In this document: piece by piece, positions 31,501 to 42,410 of the stretch
Layout: each line of letters starts with the position of its first letter
Position numbering within the stretch: position 1 is the first letter of the stretch
Source: Wurfbainia villosa
Taxonomy: Eukaryota > Streptophyta > Magnoliopsida > Zingiberales > Zingiberaceae
Length of the DNA: 64,000 nt
Direction of reading: 5' to 3'
Assembly (NCBI GenBank): GCA_025175895.1
Contig: CM046007.1
Coordinates: 25,005,913 to 25,069,912, forward strand
Notes under the pieces: generated by a model
What the model was told of the DNA's origin: nothing
The model's database searches: none
What the model saw: only the letters and a program-made list of their open reading frames with translations
Translations under genes and position numbers: made by a program

Positions 31501-32220
31501 CATAACCTTAGAATCAAGTTCATGCAACCCTAACCCTAAAAGCTTGGGTTGGCCGAAACATGTAAGGGCTAAACTCCTTGGACTTTTGACCCTAAAGATT
31601 CCTACTTGAAGCATACAACCCATAAAAATTTCCCTAGTAGCATTTTCATGAATCCTAGCCCATAAACTTAGTTAGCCGAGACCTAGGGGGCTACAACTTC
31701 ATATTTCTTTCATGTAACCTATCCTACAAAACTAATATACTGCAGGTGAGGGAATCTTACATCCTTCGCTTGCTTGTAGTGGGTAGTTGACCTTATAGAA
31801 GCCAAGAACTAGCTTCTCCTTGCTTGGATGAGTTTCGGCCAAAGGTGAAAATGGAGAGGGGGAGAGATGGGTTTTCGGTGAGGAAGAAGAAGGGAAGAAG
31901 AAGTGGCCAAGTGGAAACTTCCTTCTTCTTTATAAAGGGAGGAAGAGAAGTTTCTCTTCTCTTTTCCATGCCCCTTCATTTACCCTCATTGCACTTATCT
32001 ACAATTTCCCCTCTTCTTCTAATGATATAATCCTATTGGGCTTCTGGTTAGTGGGTGCATCTATAGGGCTTGGCTATCTCTAAAGGTTTGGGGTTCAATT
32101 CCTAGGCCTTGCATCTCTTTTTGGCTATTTTCTTTTATTTTTCGAAAAATCCCACATCAAGCCCATTATTGTAAAGCCAAAAACTCTCGTAAAATTGCTA
32201 GAAATTTTACGGGCGTTACA
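28505..32220 (-). repeat. 3' LTR of C (3716 bp)
   Basis: It contains several tandem arrays: about 120-bp units at 29100-29530, three 57-bp units at 29840-30015, about eight 58-bp units at 30060-30490 and eight 123-124-bp units at about 30491-31440. A TATAAAG lies on each strand near 31928-31937. In the element's direction this is only about 285 bp into the LTR, so the arrays would be transcribed if it is the promoter. Short frames within are translated repeats, not genes. Confidence 0.9.
30487..31440. repeat. Tandem array with telomere-like motif in C 3' LTR
   Basis: Eight units of 123-124 bp each carry AAACCCTAACCCTAAA next to TGGCCGAAAC. The motif equals two plant telomere repeats. The 5' LTR has six units (about 48795-49500). 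Confidence 0.85.
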
Positions 32221-32256
32221 ATCCCTCAAACCTTGTAAAAGTTTCGTCCTCGAAAC

Positions 32257-33600
32257 TTAAAACAATTCTGGGTACTTCTGCTTCATGTCCTCCTCTCGTT
32301 CCCAGGTAGCTTCCTTGTATCGCGGATTCTGCCACAGGACCTTTACTAAGGGCACTTCTTTGTTCCTTAGTCTCTTGACATCTCGGTCTAATATCTGGAT
32401 AGGCCGACTTTCAATACTCAGGTCCTCTTGAACTTGTATTGTTTGCGGCTCGATCACTTGGTCCGCACTGGATATGCATTTCTTGAGCACCGAGACATGG
32501 AACACGTTGTGTATAGCCGACATCTCTTGAGGCAGATCCAGCTTGTATGCTACCTTGCCAACCCTCTACAATATCGGGTACGGTCCCACGTAGCGTGGAT
32601 TCAGTTTACCCTTCCTTCCGAATCTCATCACTCCCTTCATAGGGGTCACCTTGAGAAATACCAAATCTCCGACTTCGAATTCTAACGGTCTCGCCGCGCA
32701 TATCCGCGCATAGCTCTTTTGTCGGCTCTGAGCAGTTTCGATTCTCTGACGGATATTCTGTATAGCGCGGGTGGTATTGTCAATAATAACGGCCGGAGGA
32801 CCCATTTCCCTCCTTTCACCACCCTCGTACCAACAGATAGGAGACCTGCATCTTCTCCCGTATAGAGCTTCATATGGTGCCATTCCGATAGTAGCTTGGT
32901 AGCTATTGTTGTAAGCAAATTCCGCCAAACACAAATATCGACACCAGCTCCCCTTAAAGTCTAGAGCATAAGCCATAACATATCTTCCGGCCACGGTTCA
33001 CTCTTTCTGTCGACCATCATCGATGCGAGGATGAAAGCAGCGATCTTTGAATCTCAACTTTGTGCCAAGAGCCTTCTGAACACATTCCCAAAAATGGGAG
33101 GTGAAACGGCCATCACGGTCAGAAATAATAGCCTTAGGCACTCCATGTAATCTGATAATTTCCTTGACATATAATTGAGCTAGCTGCTCAACCGAATAAG
33201 TCATCTTAATTGCCAGGAAATGGGCAGACTTTGTCAACCGGTCTATGATTACCCATATAGCATCGTAACCATTTGTTGTTCTGGGTAATCCCAAGATGAA
33301 GTCCATAGAAATTTCTTCCCATTTCCACTCTGGAATCTGTATACGGCAGTAATCCCGGTTTACGATGTTACGCCTTAACCTTCGGCGGTCGAGACAGTGC
33401 TAACGCATCTTGAGCCACATCCCTTTTCATACCGAACCACCAAAATTTATCTCTTAAGTCCTGATACATTTTATTAGATCCAGGATGCATGGTATAAGGT
33501 GTTCCATGGGATTCCTTGAGTATCTTCTTCCGTAATTCCGGATCGTCCGGAATATATAGTCGTCCGGAGGTATAATAGTCTGAAATGCGAATCCATTATC
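32257..33600 (-). pseudogene. pol: C integrase with chromodomain-like C-terminus
   Basis: In the element's direction, pieces at about 33600-33454 (degraded zinc-finger region ending near HGTPYT), 33306-32998, 32994-32566 and 32523-32257 follow each other in shifting frames. Catalytic Asp residues are seen in MDFILGLP and in ISDRDGRFTS. The segment that should carry the catalytic Glu is scrambled after FHPRIDDG. The later part has YNNSYQATIGMAPYEALYGR, a GPY/F-like RYVGPY motif and a tail LRNKEVPLVKVLWQNP, then YKEATWEREEDM, which resembles the group II chromodomain of Tekay/Del chromoviruses. The enzyme would insert element DNA into chromatin. This copy cannot be active. Confidence 0.88.
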
Positions 33601-34140
33601 CCTTCCTTCCAGGACTTCCTGTTTGATCTTCTGGATGTCTGAATCACCATCTTGCTTTCCCATTATATCGTCGAACAGCGTCGGCGCTATCGTCATGGTG
33701 GAAAGTTGTCCAGAAATAATCTCTATCCTGTAATTCATTATTTCCCTTTTCAGAGGTTGAGATAGCATCGATAAGGACATCAGCGCGCACCGGACTTTCG
33801 CTGCATCATCCGCCACTTTGTTGGCCTTCCCGGGATGATAGAATATCTCACAATCATAATCTTTGACTAGCTCGAGCCATGCGTTGCCTCATATTTAGGT
33901 CTTTCAGTGAAGAAATATCTCGGACTCTGGTGGTCTATAAATCCACCGAGCTCCGTATAAGTAGTGCCTCCATATTTTCAGAGCGAACACCACGGCTGCT
34001 AGTTCTAAGTCATGGGTAGGATAATTTCTTTCGTGCTCCTTGAGCTGTCTAGATGTAGCGATAACCTTTCCATTTTGCATAAGATCAGCTCCGAGCCCTA
34101 GTTTAGAAGCGTCACTATACATATCGAAGCTTTCATTATC
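33601..34140 (-). pseudogene. pol: C RNase H and linker
   Basis: The minus strand encodes [15 protein letters not shown], then [20 protein letters not shown] (34122-33904), a typical gypsy RNase H, with a damaged TDHxSL region after it. A linker to integrase is readable at 33816-33600. Frames shift several times. Confidence 0.8.
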
Positions 34141-34961
34141 TTGAGGAGAGTCGAGAATGGGGCTGGTTAGTCTCCTCTTGATTCCGTAAAACTCCTCTCG
34201 TCCTCAATCCATTTGTATTCTTTGGTCCTTTCGGGTGAGGGGTCATAGGGACTGCAATTCTAGAAGTCCTCTACAAATTTTCTATAGTAGCACAGCCCGA
34301 GAAAACTTGATTTTATTCGCATTCCTTGGCCTATTCCAGGTTCCTCAGATTCAATCTTTATTGGGTCTACCATGATTCCTTCTTTAGAGATGACATGACC
34401 CAAGAAGCGACACTTGATTGAGCAGAACTCACATTTGGAGAATTTGCATATAGTTGCTCTTTCTAAAGAATCAGAGGTCTCTTGGATGTTCCATGCTCTT
34501 CTTGGTCTCTCGAGTAGATAAGAATATCGTCGATGAAAATGATTACAAATTTGTCGAGGAAGGCTGAGAATACTCGATTCATCAGGTCCATGAACATCGC
34601 GAGCATTGGTTACTCGAAGGGCATAACTCTACGAACTCATAATGTCCAGTATCTCGTCCGGAAGCCGTCTTGAATATCGCTGGCTTTACTTTTACTTGAT
34701 GATAGCGGACACGAGATCGATCTTGGAAAAACGGTAGCTCCCTTGGTTGGTCGAATAGTGTCGTCGATCACGGAAGGGGTACCTATTCTTGATGGTCACG
34801 TTGTTCAGTGCCCGGTAGTCTATACACATTCGCATAGACCCATCTTTTTTCTTTATGAACATCACTGGAGCTACCCATGGTGAGTGACTGGGGCGGATAA
34901 ATCCCTGGTCAAGTAACTCCTGTAGCTGTTTCTGAAGTTCTTTCAACTCAGTCGGCGCCAT
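34141..34961 (-). pseudogene. pol: C reverse transcriptase, heavily frameshifted
   Basis: The N-terminal RT block is clear at 34961-34692: [20 protein letters not shown], then [16 protein letters not shown]. Downstream pieces matching the FIDDILIYS motif region (near 34540-34510) and the thumb can be followed only by changing frame. The enzyme is not intact. Confidence 0.8.
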
Positions 34962-35629
34962 ACGTTAAGGTGCCTTGGAGATTGGATTAGTTCTGGGAAT
35001 CAATTCGATCTCGAACTCAATTTCTCTATCAGGCGGTAATCCAGGTAGGTCATCAGGGAATACCTCCGGATGGTCACACACCACTCTGACATCTTCTATC
35101 TTCTGGTTCTTTGCTGATATGGTTTCCACAACATGTGCTAGAAATCCGGTGCATCCCTTTTCTAACATTCTTCGGGCTTTTAGCGCCGATAAAAATTTCC
35201 TCGTTCCTTTCTTTGACTCCCCGATAAACTCAAATGAAACCTCTGCTTCGGGTCAGAAGGTCACCCTCCGTTTACGGCACTCAATTGAAGCACCGTACTT
35301 GTGTAGAAAATCCATGCCAATATAACATCATAGTCCCACATATCTAGGACTATCAGGTCATAATAGAGCTCCCTGTCTGCGAGTCTAATTGGTGCGGTGC
35401 GCAGAATTTGGGTGGACGACATCACTTCTCCCGAAGGTAACGTGGTTAAAAATTTATAGTCCAAGACTTGGGGATGCCTATCTATCTTTCTTGTGAAAGG
35501 CGTAGAGATGAACGAATGGGTTGCCCCAGTGTCAAATAACCTGATGGCATCTTGTGAAAATAAATATCGACTGTGACAGCAGTCGAGGCACTCGCCACAT
35601 CTTTCTGGTGAGGAGAACACCACAGGCAT
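34962..35629 (-). pseudogene. pol: C protease and protease-RT linker
   Basis: The minus strand encodes LFDTGATHSFIS with the aspartic protease DTG triad, then LPSGEVMSSTQILR and YYDLIVLDMWDYDVIL (35629-35261). A linker at 35168-34965 has FPDDLPGLPPDREIEFEIEL, as usual before gypsy RT. A frameshift separates the parts. Confidence 0.83.
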
Positions 35630-36737
35630 TTGTCCCCAGGTGGGGCTTCAGTCTCCCTTGGCTTATCGAGGACCCTCTATGTAGCTTTGCATCTGGTGAA
35701 GGCTATGGAGGAGCTCACAGTCTTGGACATCACTTTGAGAGGTGCTGAACTTCGGGTAAGGCGATTCAAGCTATGTGCCCCTCTAGTCCCTGATTGTAAC
35801 ACTTCCTTCGTGCCACTGGCATTCCCGGATGCTTCTTCCCACATGTAGGACAGTCAGGATACCCAGTTTGGCTGTTCCCTGGGCCCCCTTTTGGGCCATT
35901 CCACTATTTCTTCTTGCCACTGCGGTCCCTCTTCCAGCTAGTATTCTGAGATTTCGGATCTCCGGTCCGTGCCTTACTCTGCTGACTGATGTTGTTCAGG
36001 TAGTGCTCGGTGACCAGGGCACTACTGAATAGCTCTTCGATGGTCTGGGGTCGATTGACTCCGCCGGCCACATCCAGTGACTATCTCCGTCGCAACATTT
36101 TCGAGAGTCCGATCCTCTCCTTTCAAGATCGACTTAACTCGGGCGAGACGTGCCAGTCGGTTGAACCCTTTCATAGCTTCACTAACTGATAGATCGCCTT
36201 GTTGGAACTCGAGGAACTCATCGTAGTGCTTATTTGTGATCCGTCTCTGAAAGAACTCCTCGAAGAACTCCGATTCAAAGTCTGTCCACCTCATTTGATT
36301 TACTTGTCTCTTTGCTTTGACTCTCTCAACCACATCCTTGCATCTCCGGAAAAACAGAACGAGACACATTTTATCTTTTCGTGCTCGGGCCAATCCAGCA
36401 GCTCCACGATGCTCTCCATTGTTTTGAACCAGGCTTGGGCATCCCATGGTTCGCCGGCACTAGAGAAATTTTCTGGTTTCAGCCTCTGCCACTGAATGAG
36501 ATAGGCTTCGGGCCGGACCCCGGTGGCAGCATTGATTAGCGGTGCTTGCACCATAGTGGTCATGTTAGGAGTTACGTTCTGCGTCCCTGGTGTGGTGCTA
36601 GGGTTCCCTTGTTGATTCGTGAGAGCATTGATAACCAGCTGTTGTTCTGCGACCTGACGCTGTAGCTCGGTAACCACATGCATCAAATCTGGTGGGGGTG
36701 CTGAGTCATTCCCTCTAGCACTACGTCTCCCGTTCAT
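35630..36737 (-). pseudogene. gag: C gag with damaged zinc knuckle
   Basis: Gag starts at 36737 (MNGRRSARGNDSAPPPD). It keeps an open stretch of 145 codons through the PENFSSAGEPWDAQAWFKTM capsid segment, then shifts frame near 36330-36440 and continues as MRWTDFESEFFEEFFQRRI and FLEFQQGDLSVSEAMKGFNR. Near 35840-35775 the nucleocapsid reads CYNQGLEGHIA, where a Cys of the CCHC knuckle is replaced by Gln. D lies 136 bp upstream of the start, in the leader. Confidence 0.82.
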
Positions 36738-36872
36738 GTTATCTAAGTGATAAATAAATAATTAATTAAGGCATTATTATAATTTCTTCTCATATACAGG
36801 CATCTAACATCCCATATCGTAAACAAGGTAAGGTATCCTTTCTAGTGATATTCCTAGGTTAGAGACATGTTT
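36738..36872 (-). other. C leader, gag-proximal piece
   Basis: Non-coding leader next to gag. Its last five bases (TGTTT, 36868-36872) are the left D target duplication. The leader continues at 46535. Confidence 0.75.
36868..36872. other. Left target-site duplication of D (TGTTT)
   Basis: TGTTT precedes D and is repeated at 46530-46534. Confidence 0.92.
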
Positions 36873-39397
36873 TGTCAGGTCTCAAAAAAAAAAAAAAAAA
36901 TAATAATAATAATAATAATAAAATATCTAGATATATATATATATATATATATAACAATAATATAAATAAACGGGTATGTATAGTCGGAATGGGAAGTCTG
37001 AGTTAAAAAGGGATTCATATGATCGGTTCGGAGAAATATTTGGGCCTGAAGGGAGTGTTTGGATTAACTGAGGTTAGCTTAGGTTAAACATGGGTTAAAT
37101 ATGGGTTAGCTTAGGTTTGGATTAACCTGATTTGGCTTAACCCCAACGGAACGGCATTTATAAGCCATCAGCCGACCCTTTTCTTCCGCGAACTAATCCC
37201 TCCGTCGTCTATTCGCCGCCAGCTCCCAGATCCACTGCTCTCGGCGATTTCTTCCGCCGAAGCTCGTCTCAACGCTGCCGGCGGCCATCCGATCGTCCTC
37301 CGTCGGTTGTACATTCCCTCCATCGCCTATTCGCCGCCAGCTCCCAGATAAGCTGTACCCGGCGATTTCGTCCGCCGAAGATCGTCTCAACACTGCCGGC
37401 GGCCATCCGATCGTCCTCCGTCGACTGTAGGTAAGTAAATCTCGGGAAAAGGCTGGCGATAGAGGGTTGTAGGTTAGTTAGAGATAGTTGAATCCGTGGA
37501 GCTTGAACGGGGGATTTCAGTTTCTTTCGTGCTTGAGCTTGAGGTTTGGTTTTCGAATGGATTCCGGGGTAGATGTAGCTAGTTTTAGGCAGATAAATCG
37601 GTGATAATTGGGTTAAGGGGTTCTGCTGTTTTCGTGGATTCACGCTGGGCATTGGGCAGAGACGGTTTGTTAGGTTGGTGAGGGATTTACTGTGTGGATT
37701 TGGGGCAGAGGGTATGGTAGAACCTGGATGAATGTTGGCATCGTGGGATTGGAATCCGCGAGATGGGTTCTGCAGGTGAACGAGTATGGGATTTGTGAAT
37801 CGGTCGGATCCTTTTGGAAATGGGAAAGAAGGTGTAGTTGGTTGCAATTGTGGTAGAGGTCCACTCGCAGGTGGGCTGAGGGGTGCATTTAGGGTTTTCT
37901 CGGGAAATTCTCCTAGCTTTACAAAGGGGATATAACGGTGAGATAGTTTTAGGTAGGAGCTAATGGGTAGTAGAAACTGAAGGAGTCAGGGAAAAAGTGG
38001 GGGTCCTGGAGTGTAGTGGAGACATCAATGTTAGTAGAGTAATTCTGTTATGTTCTTATTTCCTCTACACGCTTAGATAACGATTCGGAAGTTCTTTAAT
38101 TATGTTGTAGTTGCTATGTAAAATATTATAATTACCATCTACCTGAGTATGAGGTTAGATGCTATATATAAATGGGTGTCATTACCATCTACCTGAGTAT
38201 GAGTGTAGATGCTATATGTAAATGTGTGTAATTACCATCTGCCTGTGTATGAGGTTGGATGCTATGTATAGATATTTAGGATCATCCATGATGTGCCATG
38301 TTATTATTTAGTACAGTGTTCATCAAATCTTTCAAATGCCTATCTGCTATGTGAATCAGTTATGACTAACATCTACCTGTGTATGAGGTTAGATGCTATA
38401 TCTATATATGTATGTTCATCCATCTGTACTTAAAGTTAGATGTTAAATTATACTGTTCTGTGATATCATCCATCTGTATACTGAGTTAATTGCTAGCTTA
38501 AAATGTTCAACTATATATAAAGTGATCAATATGATTGACTATGAGAAGAAATGTTAGATGTTCTTTATCTAGCTAATTGTATGTACATGAGTATTAGTGG
38601 TGCCTGGACGGGTTGGGCTTCCCGGGATGAGCTCCGGGAAGGGCCCACCCAAATTGACAGATTGACTGATGACTGATGACTGATCCCCTTGGTTCTTTCT
38701 AGAGGTACCTCAGGATTGCACAAGAAAACAAGGTTTTGACTGGCTCCGCATTTAAAATGCAAAATGTGAGGTACCACGAAGATTTATGATATATATAGTT
38801 AGCATGATAGAAAAGCATGGGTGCAATTACGGTCTTGTTATATTTACATGTTCCTTTATAGAAAATGATTGCGCTTCATGGTTGGGTACAGATAGTGAAC
38901 TGGGAATTTGACATTTAGCCTACCATGGTGCTATATTCGCATATCTTGTATGTGTTAGGGATGCTAGGTCGAGTTGCATGCTATACATATATTTAACTTT
39001 ATGATTCATGTTCTGAGTTTTGATTTTATTTCCTCTCCTCTTACGCCGTGCATTTATCCTTGATTTACTTACTGGGCTGTGAACTCATGATGTCACTAAA
39101 TGTTTATAGGTAGGGAGCTGAGTCCTCAGGCAGAGTTGGAGGACGCTGGGGTGATGTAACTGAGGAGATGGTGATGAGCATGCCACACGTTGTCCGGGAC
39201 TTTGATGACTGCAGGACTGTCCGAGTGAGTAGGGATGAATTACTTCAGTAAGGTGCTGAGTGTAAAGGCTGTATTTGAGACTCTTACTTGAAAGTGAATA
39301 AAATAAAGAGGATTATTCAATCATGTGTATGTGATTTATTTTTAGATGAGGAGTCGGACTAAGGGTCTATATATAGGTATCAGGTTGGGTCTTTTCA
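36873..39397 (+). repeat. 5' LTR of D (2525 bp)
   Basis: It begins TGTCAGGTCTC followed by A17, a TAA repeat and a TA repeat. TTTATAAG at 37157-37164 is a likely TATA box. A GC-rich block of about 119 bp around TATTCGCCGCCAGCTCCCAG is tandemly duplicated (about 37207-37435). Degenerate units around CCATCTACCTGAGTATGAG recur five or more times at about 38135-38480. Confidence 0.93.
37157..37164 (+). promoter_or_regulatory. Likely TATA box of D LTR
   Basis: TTTATAAG precedes the GC-rich duplicated block and is repeated near 44279-44286 in the 3' LTR. Confidence 0.5.
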
Positions 39398-39399
39398 GT

Positions 39400-39411
39400 T
39401 GGTATCAGAGC
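39400..39411 (+). other. Primer-binding site of D
   Basis: TGGTATCAGAGC lies two bases after the 5' LTR. Confidence 0.95.
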
Positions 39412-39582
39412 ATCGATTCCAAAGGACAGTGTTGGCATGCCATCTCATCAAGGACTCGGATACATTCATCCCCGCGGTTGTAGGTTTTATACTTATTTTT
39501 CAAGTAGTAATCTTAATGTAATCATGTTTGAGTTTATGTGCAAAACTGAAGATAACGGTGTAGGTATTGCGTTTATAGGTGA

Positions 39583-40479
39583 ATGGCGGGTCGAAGGAAC
39601 AATGGGGAAGTTGGGCAGAATAGTCAGTTTCTCACTGAGCTTGCCGCAATCATGCAGGAACAGAGTCGGATTCATGGAGAACAGATCCAACAGCTGTTGA
39701 GAGCTAGGGAGCAAGGAAATACGCACAGCGGGCCTACAGCCAGTGTGAACCCGGTTTACAAGCAGTTCAAGGATCTTGGTCCGACGGAGTTTAAGGGAAA
39801 TACAGATCCTATCGCTGCAGAAGGATGGATTCGATCATTGGAGACGATATACGACTTCATGCAGCTTACGGATGCTGACAAGGTGAGGTGTGCCATATTC
39901 ATGTTGTGTGGCGATGCTCGGATATGGTGGGAGGGGGCACGCGCAGCAGTGGACCTAGCTACAGTTACTTGGGCTGAATTCAAAGAGGTATTCTATGGAA
40001 AGTATTTCACTGCTGACACCAGAACTCGAATGGCTAGAGAATTCTTAGAGCTTCGCCAAGGGGACCGGACAGTGGCTGAGTATGTCAGAGAATTTGAGAA
40101 GGGGCGGTATTTTGTACCCATGATTGCAAGTCAACCTGCGGAGGAGCTGAAACATTTTACTGAGGGACTGAGGGCAGCGATTCGACATGATGTCAGGCTG
40201 AGCCGAGTTACCACCTTTAGGGAGGTCATGGATCAGCTCGATGTCGAGAGGGACGAAATGACATGATGAGGAAGTAGAACAAGAGACCGAGTTACTGTGA
40301 AGGGAACCTCAGCACCGAGTCGAGAAGAAGTTTGCGCTGCCGGTTTGAGGCAAGCGGCCCATGACTGAGCCACGCGACACGGCACCCGGGAACCTCGACC
40401 AGTTGACCATACTGTTGCTAAAGGCGAAAGAAAAATTCAGTGTCCCAAGTGTGAGAAGGTTCATGCAGGTCAATGTTTA
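39583..40479 (+). pseudogene. gag: D gag (capsid part open, linker broken)
   Basis: The frame is open from ATG at 39583 to TGA at 40264-40266 (227 codons). It covers the gypsy capsid domain (FKGNTDPIAAEGWIRSLE, KVRCAIFMLCGDARIWWEGA, FLELRQGDRTVAEYVREFE). The linker to the zinc knuckle (40267-40479) stays in the same nominal frame but is full of stops and looks scrambled by small deletions. Gag would build the particle. Confidence 0.87.
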
Positions 40480-41211
40480 GTGGGTACAGACATGTGCTAT
40501 AAGTGCAAGAAGACGGGGCACTTTGCTATGAACTGCCCTCAGCTCACAGAGCCAACCAGAGGAAGGGTGTATGCCATGACACAGGAACAGGTGGATCCAG
40601 AATCGACCATCATCACAGGTAGAATTTCTATTGTCAATCTACCCGCTCATGCTTTAATTGATTCTGGAGCTACACACTCTTTCATATCTGTGGCTTATAT
40701 CGCAAGACTGGATATTTCATGTGATTGGATGGTTACCGGCTATCGCGTGTCCTTGCCTTCTGGGGAAGAACTGCCTAGTAATAGAATAGTGAGGAACTGC
40801 CCTATGAAGATGCAGGACTCTACAGTGTACGCCGACCTTATTGTGTTGGAGATGGTGGATTTCGATGTGATTCTGGGTATGGATTGGCTGACCCGGTACG
40901 AGGCAATTATTGACTGTAGACAAAGGACGGTTAAACTGAAACTACAAAATGATGAATTTTTCATCTTCAATGCAACCTCCACACTGAGTCTCCCTCATAT
41001 TGTATCCGCATGTAAAGCTCAGAAGATGTTGAGCAAGGGGTGTAACGGATTCCTAGTCAACATAATGAGTAATCGAGGCCCTAGACCAAATCTGGGAGGA
41101 GGTAGAGGTAATTCGAATTTCCCGAGGTGTTCCCAGGAGGACATTGCAGGTTACCCCTGTCGGGAAGTCGAGTTTGGGATAGAACTAATAGCGGAACCAC
41201 CCCGTGTCTAA
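40480..41211 (+). pseudogene. pol: D zinc knuckle and aspartic protease
   Basis: The frame starts in the nucleocapsid, with CYKCKKTGHFAMNC at residues 6-19. The protease follows with LIDSGATHSFIS (active Asp at residue 62) and the flap LPSGEELPSNRIVRNC, then VDFDVILGMDWL. Downstream, at 41200-41230, two readings (VSKAP and TLAPQM) lie in different frames, so a small deletion separates protease from RT. Protease would cut the Gag-Pol precursor. Confidence 0.88.
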
Positions 41212-41217
41212 AGCACC

Positions 41218-41991
41218 GTGACGCTAGCACCTCAAATGAAGGAACTGAAGGCGCAACTACAAGAACTACTGGATAAGGGTTTCATCCGACCCAGTGTGTC
41301 ACCATGGGGAGCGCCAGTGTTGTTCGTCCGTAAGAAGGACGGGTCGATGCGGCTGTGCATTGACTACCGAGAGTTGAACCGGGTTACAGTAAAGAATAAG
41401 TACCCATTGCCTAGAATCGATGATCTGTTTGATCAACTACAGGGCGCAACTGTATTCTCAAAGATTGATTTGAGGTCGGGGTACCACCAACTGCGAGTGA
41501 AAGGAGAGGATGTTTATAAAACTGCATTCAGAACTCGATATGGTCACTACGAGTTTCTAGTTATGCCGTTTGGTCTTACTAATGCTCCCGCAGCCTTTAT
41601 GGATTTGATGAATCGGATCTTCCAGCCATACTTGGATCAGTTTGTGATTGTCTTTATTGACGATATACTAATTTACTCCCAAAGTCGGGAAGAACACCGA
41701 CAACATCTGACGCTAGTGCTGCAGACTTTAAAGGATAAGCGGTTATACGCTAAATTCAGCAAATGCGATTTTTGGTTGAGGCAGATATCATTTCTAGGGC
41801 ATATAGTCTCAGAGAAGGGAATAGAGGTGGATCCAGTTAAAGTGGAGGCAATCCGGAGTTGGGATACTCCAAGAAATGTTACAGAAATTCGGAGTTTCTT
41901 GGGACTAGCCGGGTATTATCGCAGATTCATTAAAAAATTTTCACGCATTGCGCTACCTCTGACCGGCCGACCAAGAAGGGGTGAGGTATGA
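41218..41991 (+). pseudogene. pol: D reverse transcriptase
   Basis: All main RT blocks are open in one frame: [65 protein letters not shown], the catalytic FIDD at residues 146-149, [11 protein letters not shown] and the thumb end [13 protein letters not shown]. The frame breaks at TGA 41989-41991 inside the RT-RNase H connection. It resembles Tekay/Del RT. Confidence 0.92.
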
Positions 41992-42410
41992 ATGGATGCT
42001 TTCGGTGTGAGAGGAGTTTTATGGAGTTAAAGGAAAGGTCGACGATGGCACGGTGCTTGCGATTCCTGCATAATTCGGGCAGGTTTGTAGTGTACACGAT
42101 GCCTCCAACACCGGGCTCGGTCATCGACGAGAATGGGAGGGTCATCGCCTATGCATCACGCCCTTGATTGAAGGTGCATGAGGCGAATTATCCTACACGA
42201 TTTAGAATTAGCAGCAGTCATATTTGCTTTGAAGATTTGGCGACACTATCTTTACGGAGAACGTTGTGAGATCTACACAGATCATAAAAGCTTGAAATAT
42301 TTGTTTTCTCAGAAGGAACTGAATATGCGGCAGAGACGATGGTTGGAGTTGGTAAAGGATTATGATTGCAATATTAACTACCACCCGGGTAAGGCAAATG
42401 TGAAGTGAAG
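41992..42410 (+). pseudogene. pol: D RNase H, fragmented
   Basis: The start is readable only by frame changes (41985-42175). An open stretch at 42178-42408 encodes [31 protein letters not shown] and an [11 protein letters not shown] end. Several single-base losses are inferred. Confidence 0.85.

Noticed and set aside
31824..32030. Small basic protein frame near the C LTR edge, repeated at 49885-50091
   Set aside because: It lies within the LTR near the promoter-like region and is preserved only because the LTRs are near-identical.
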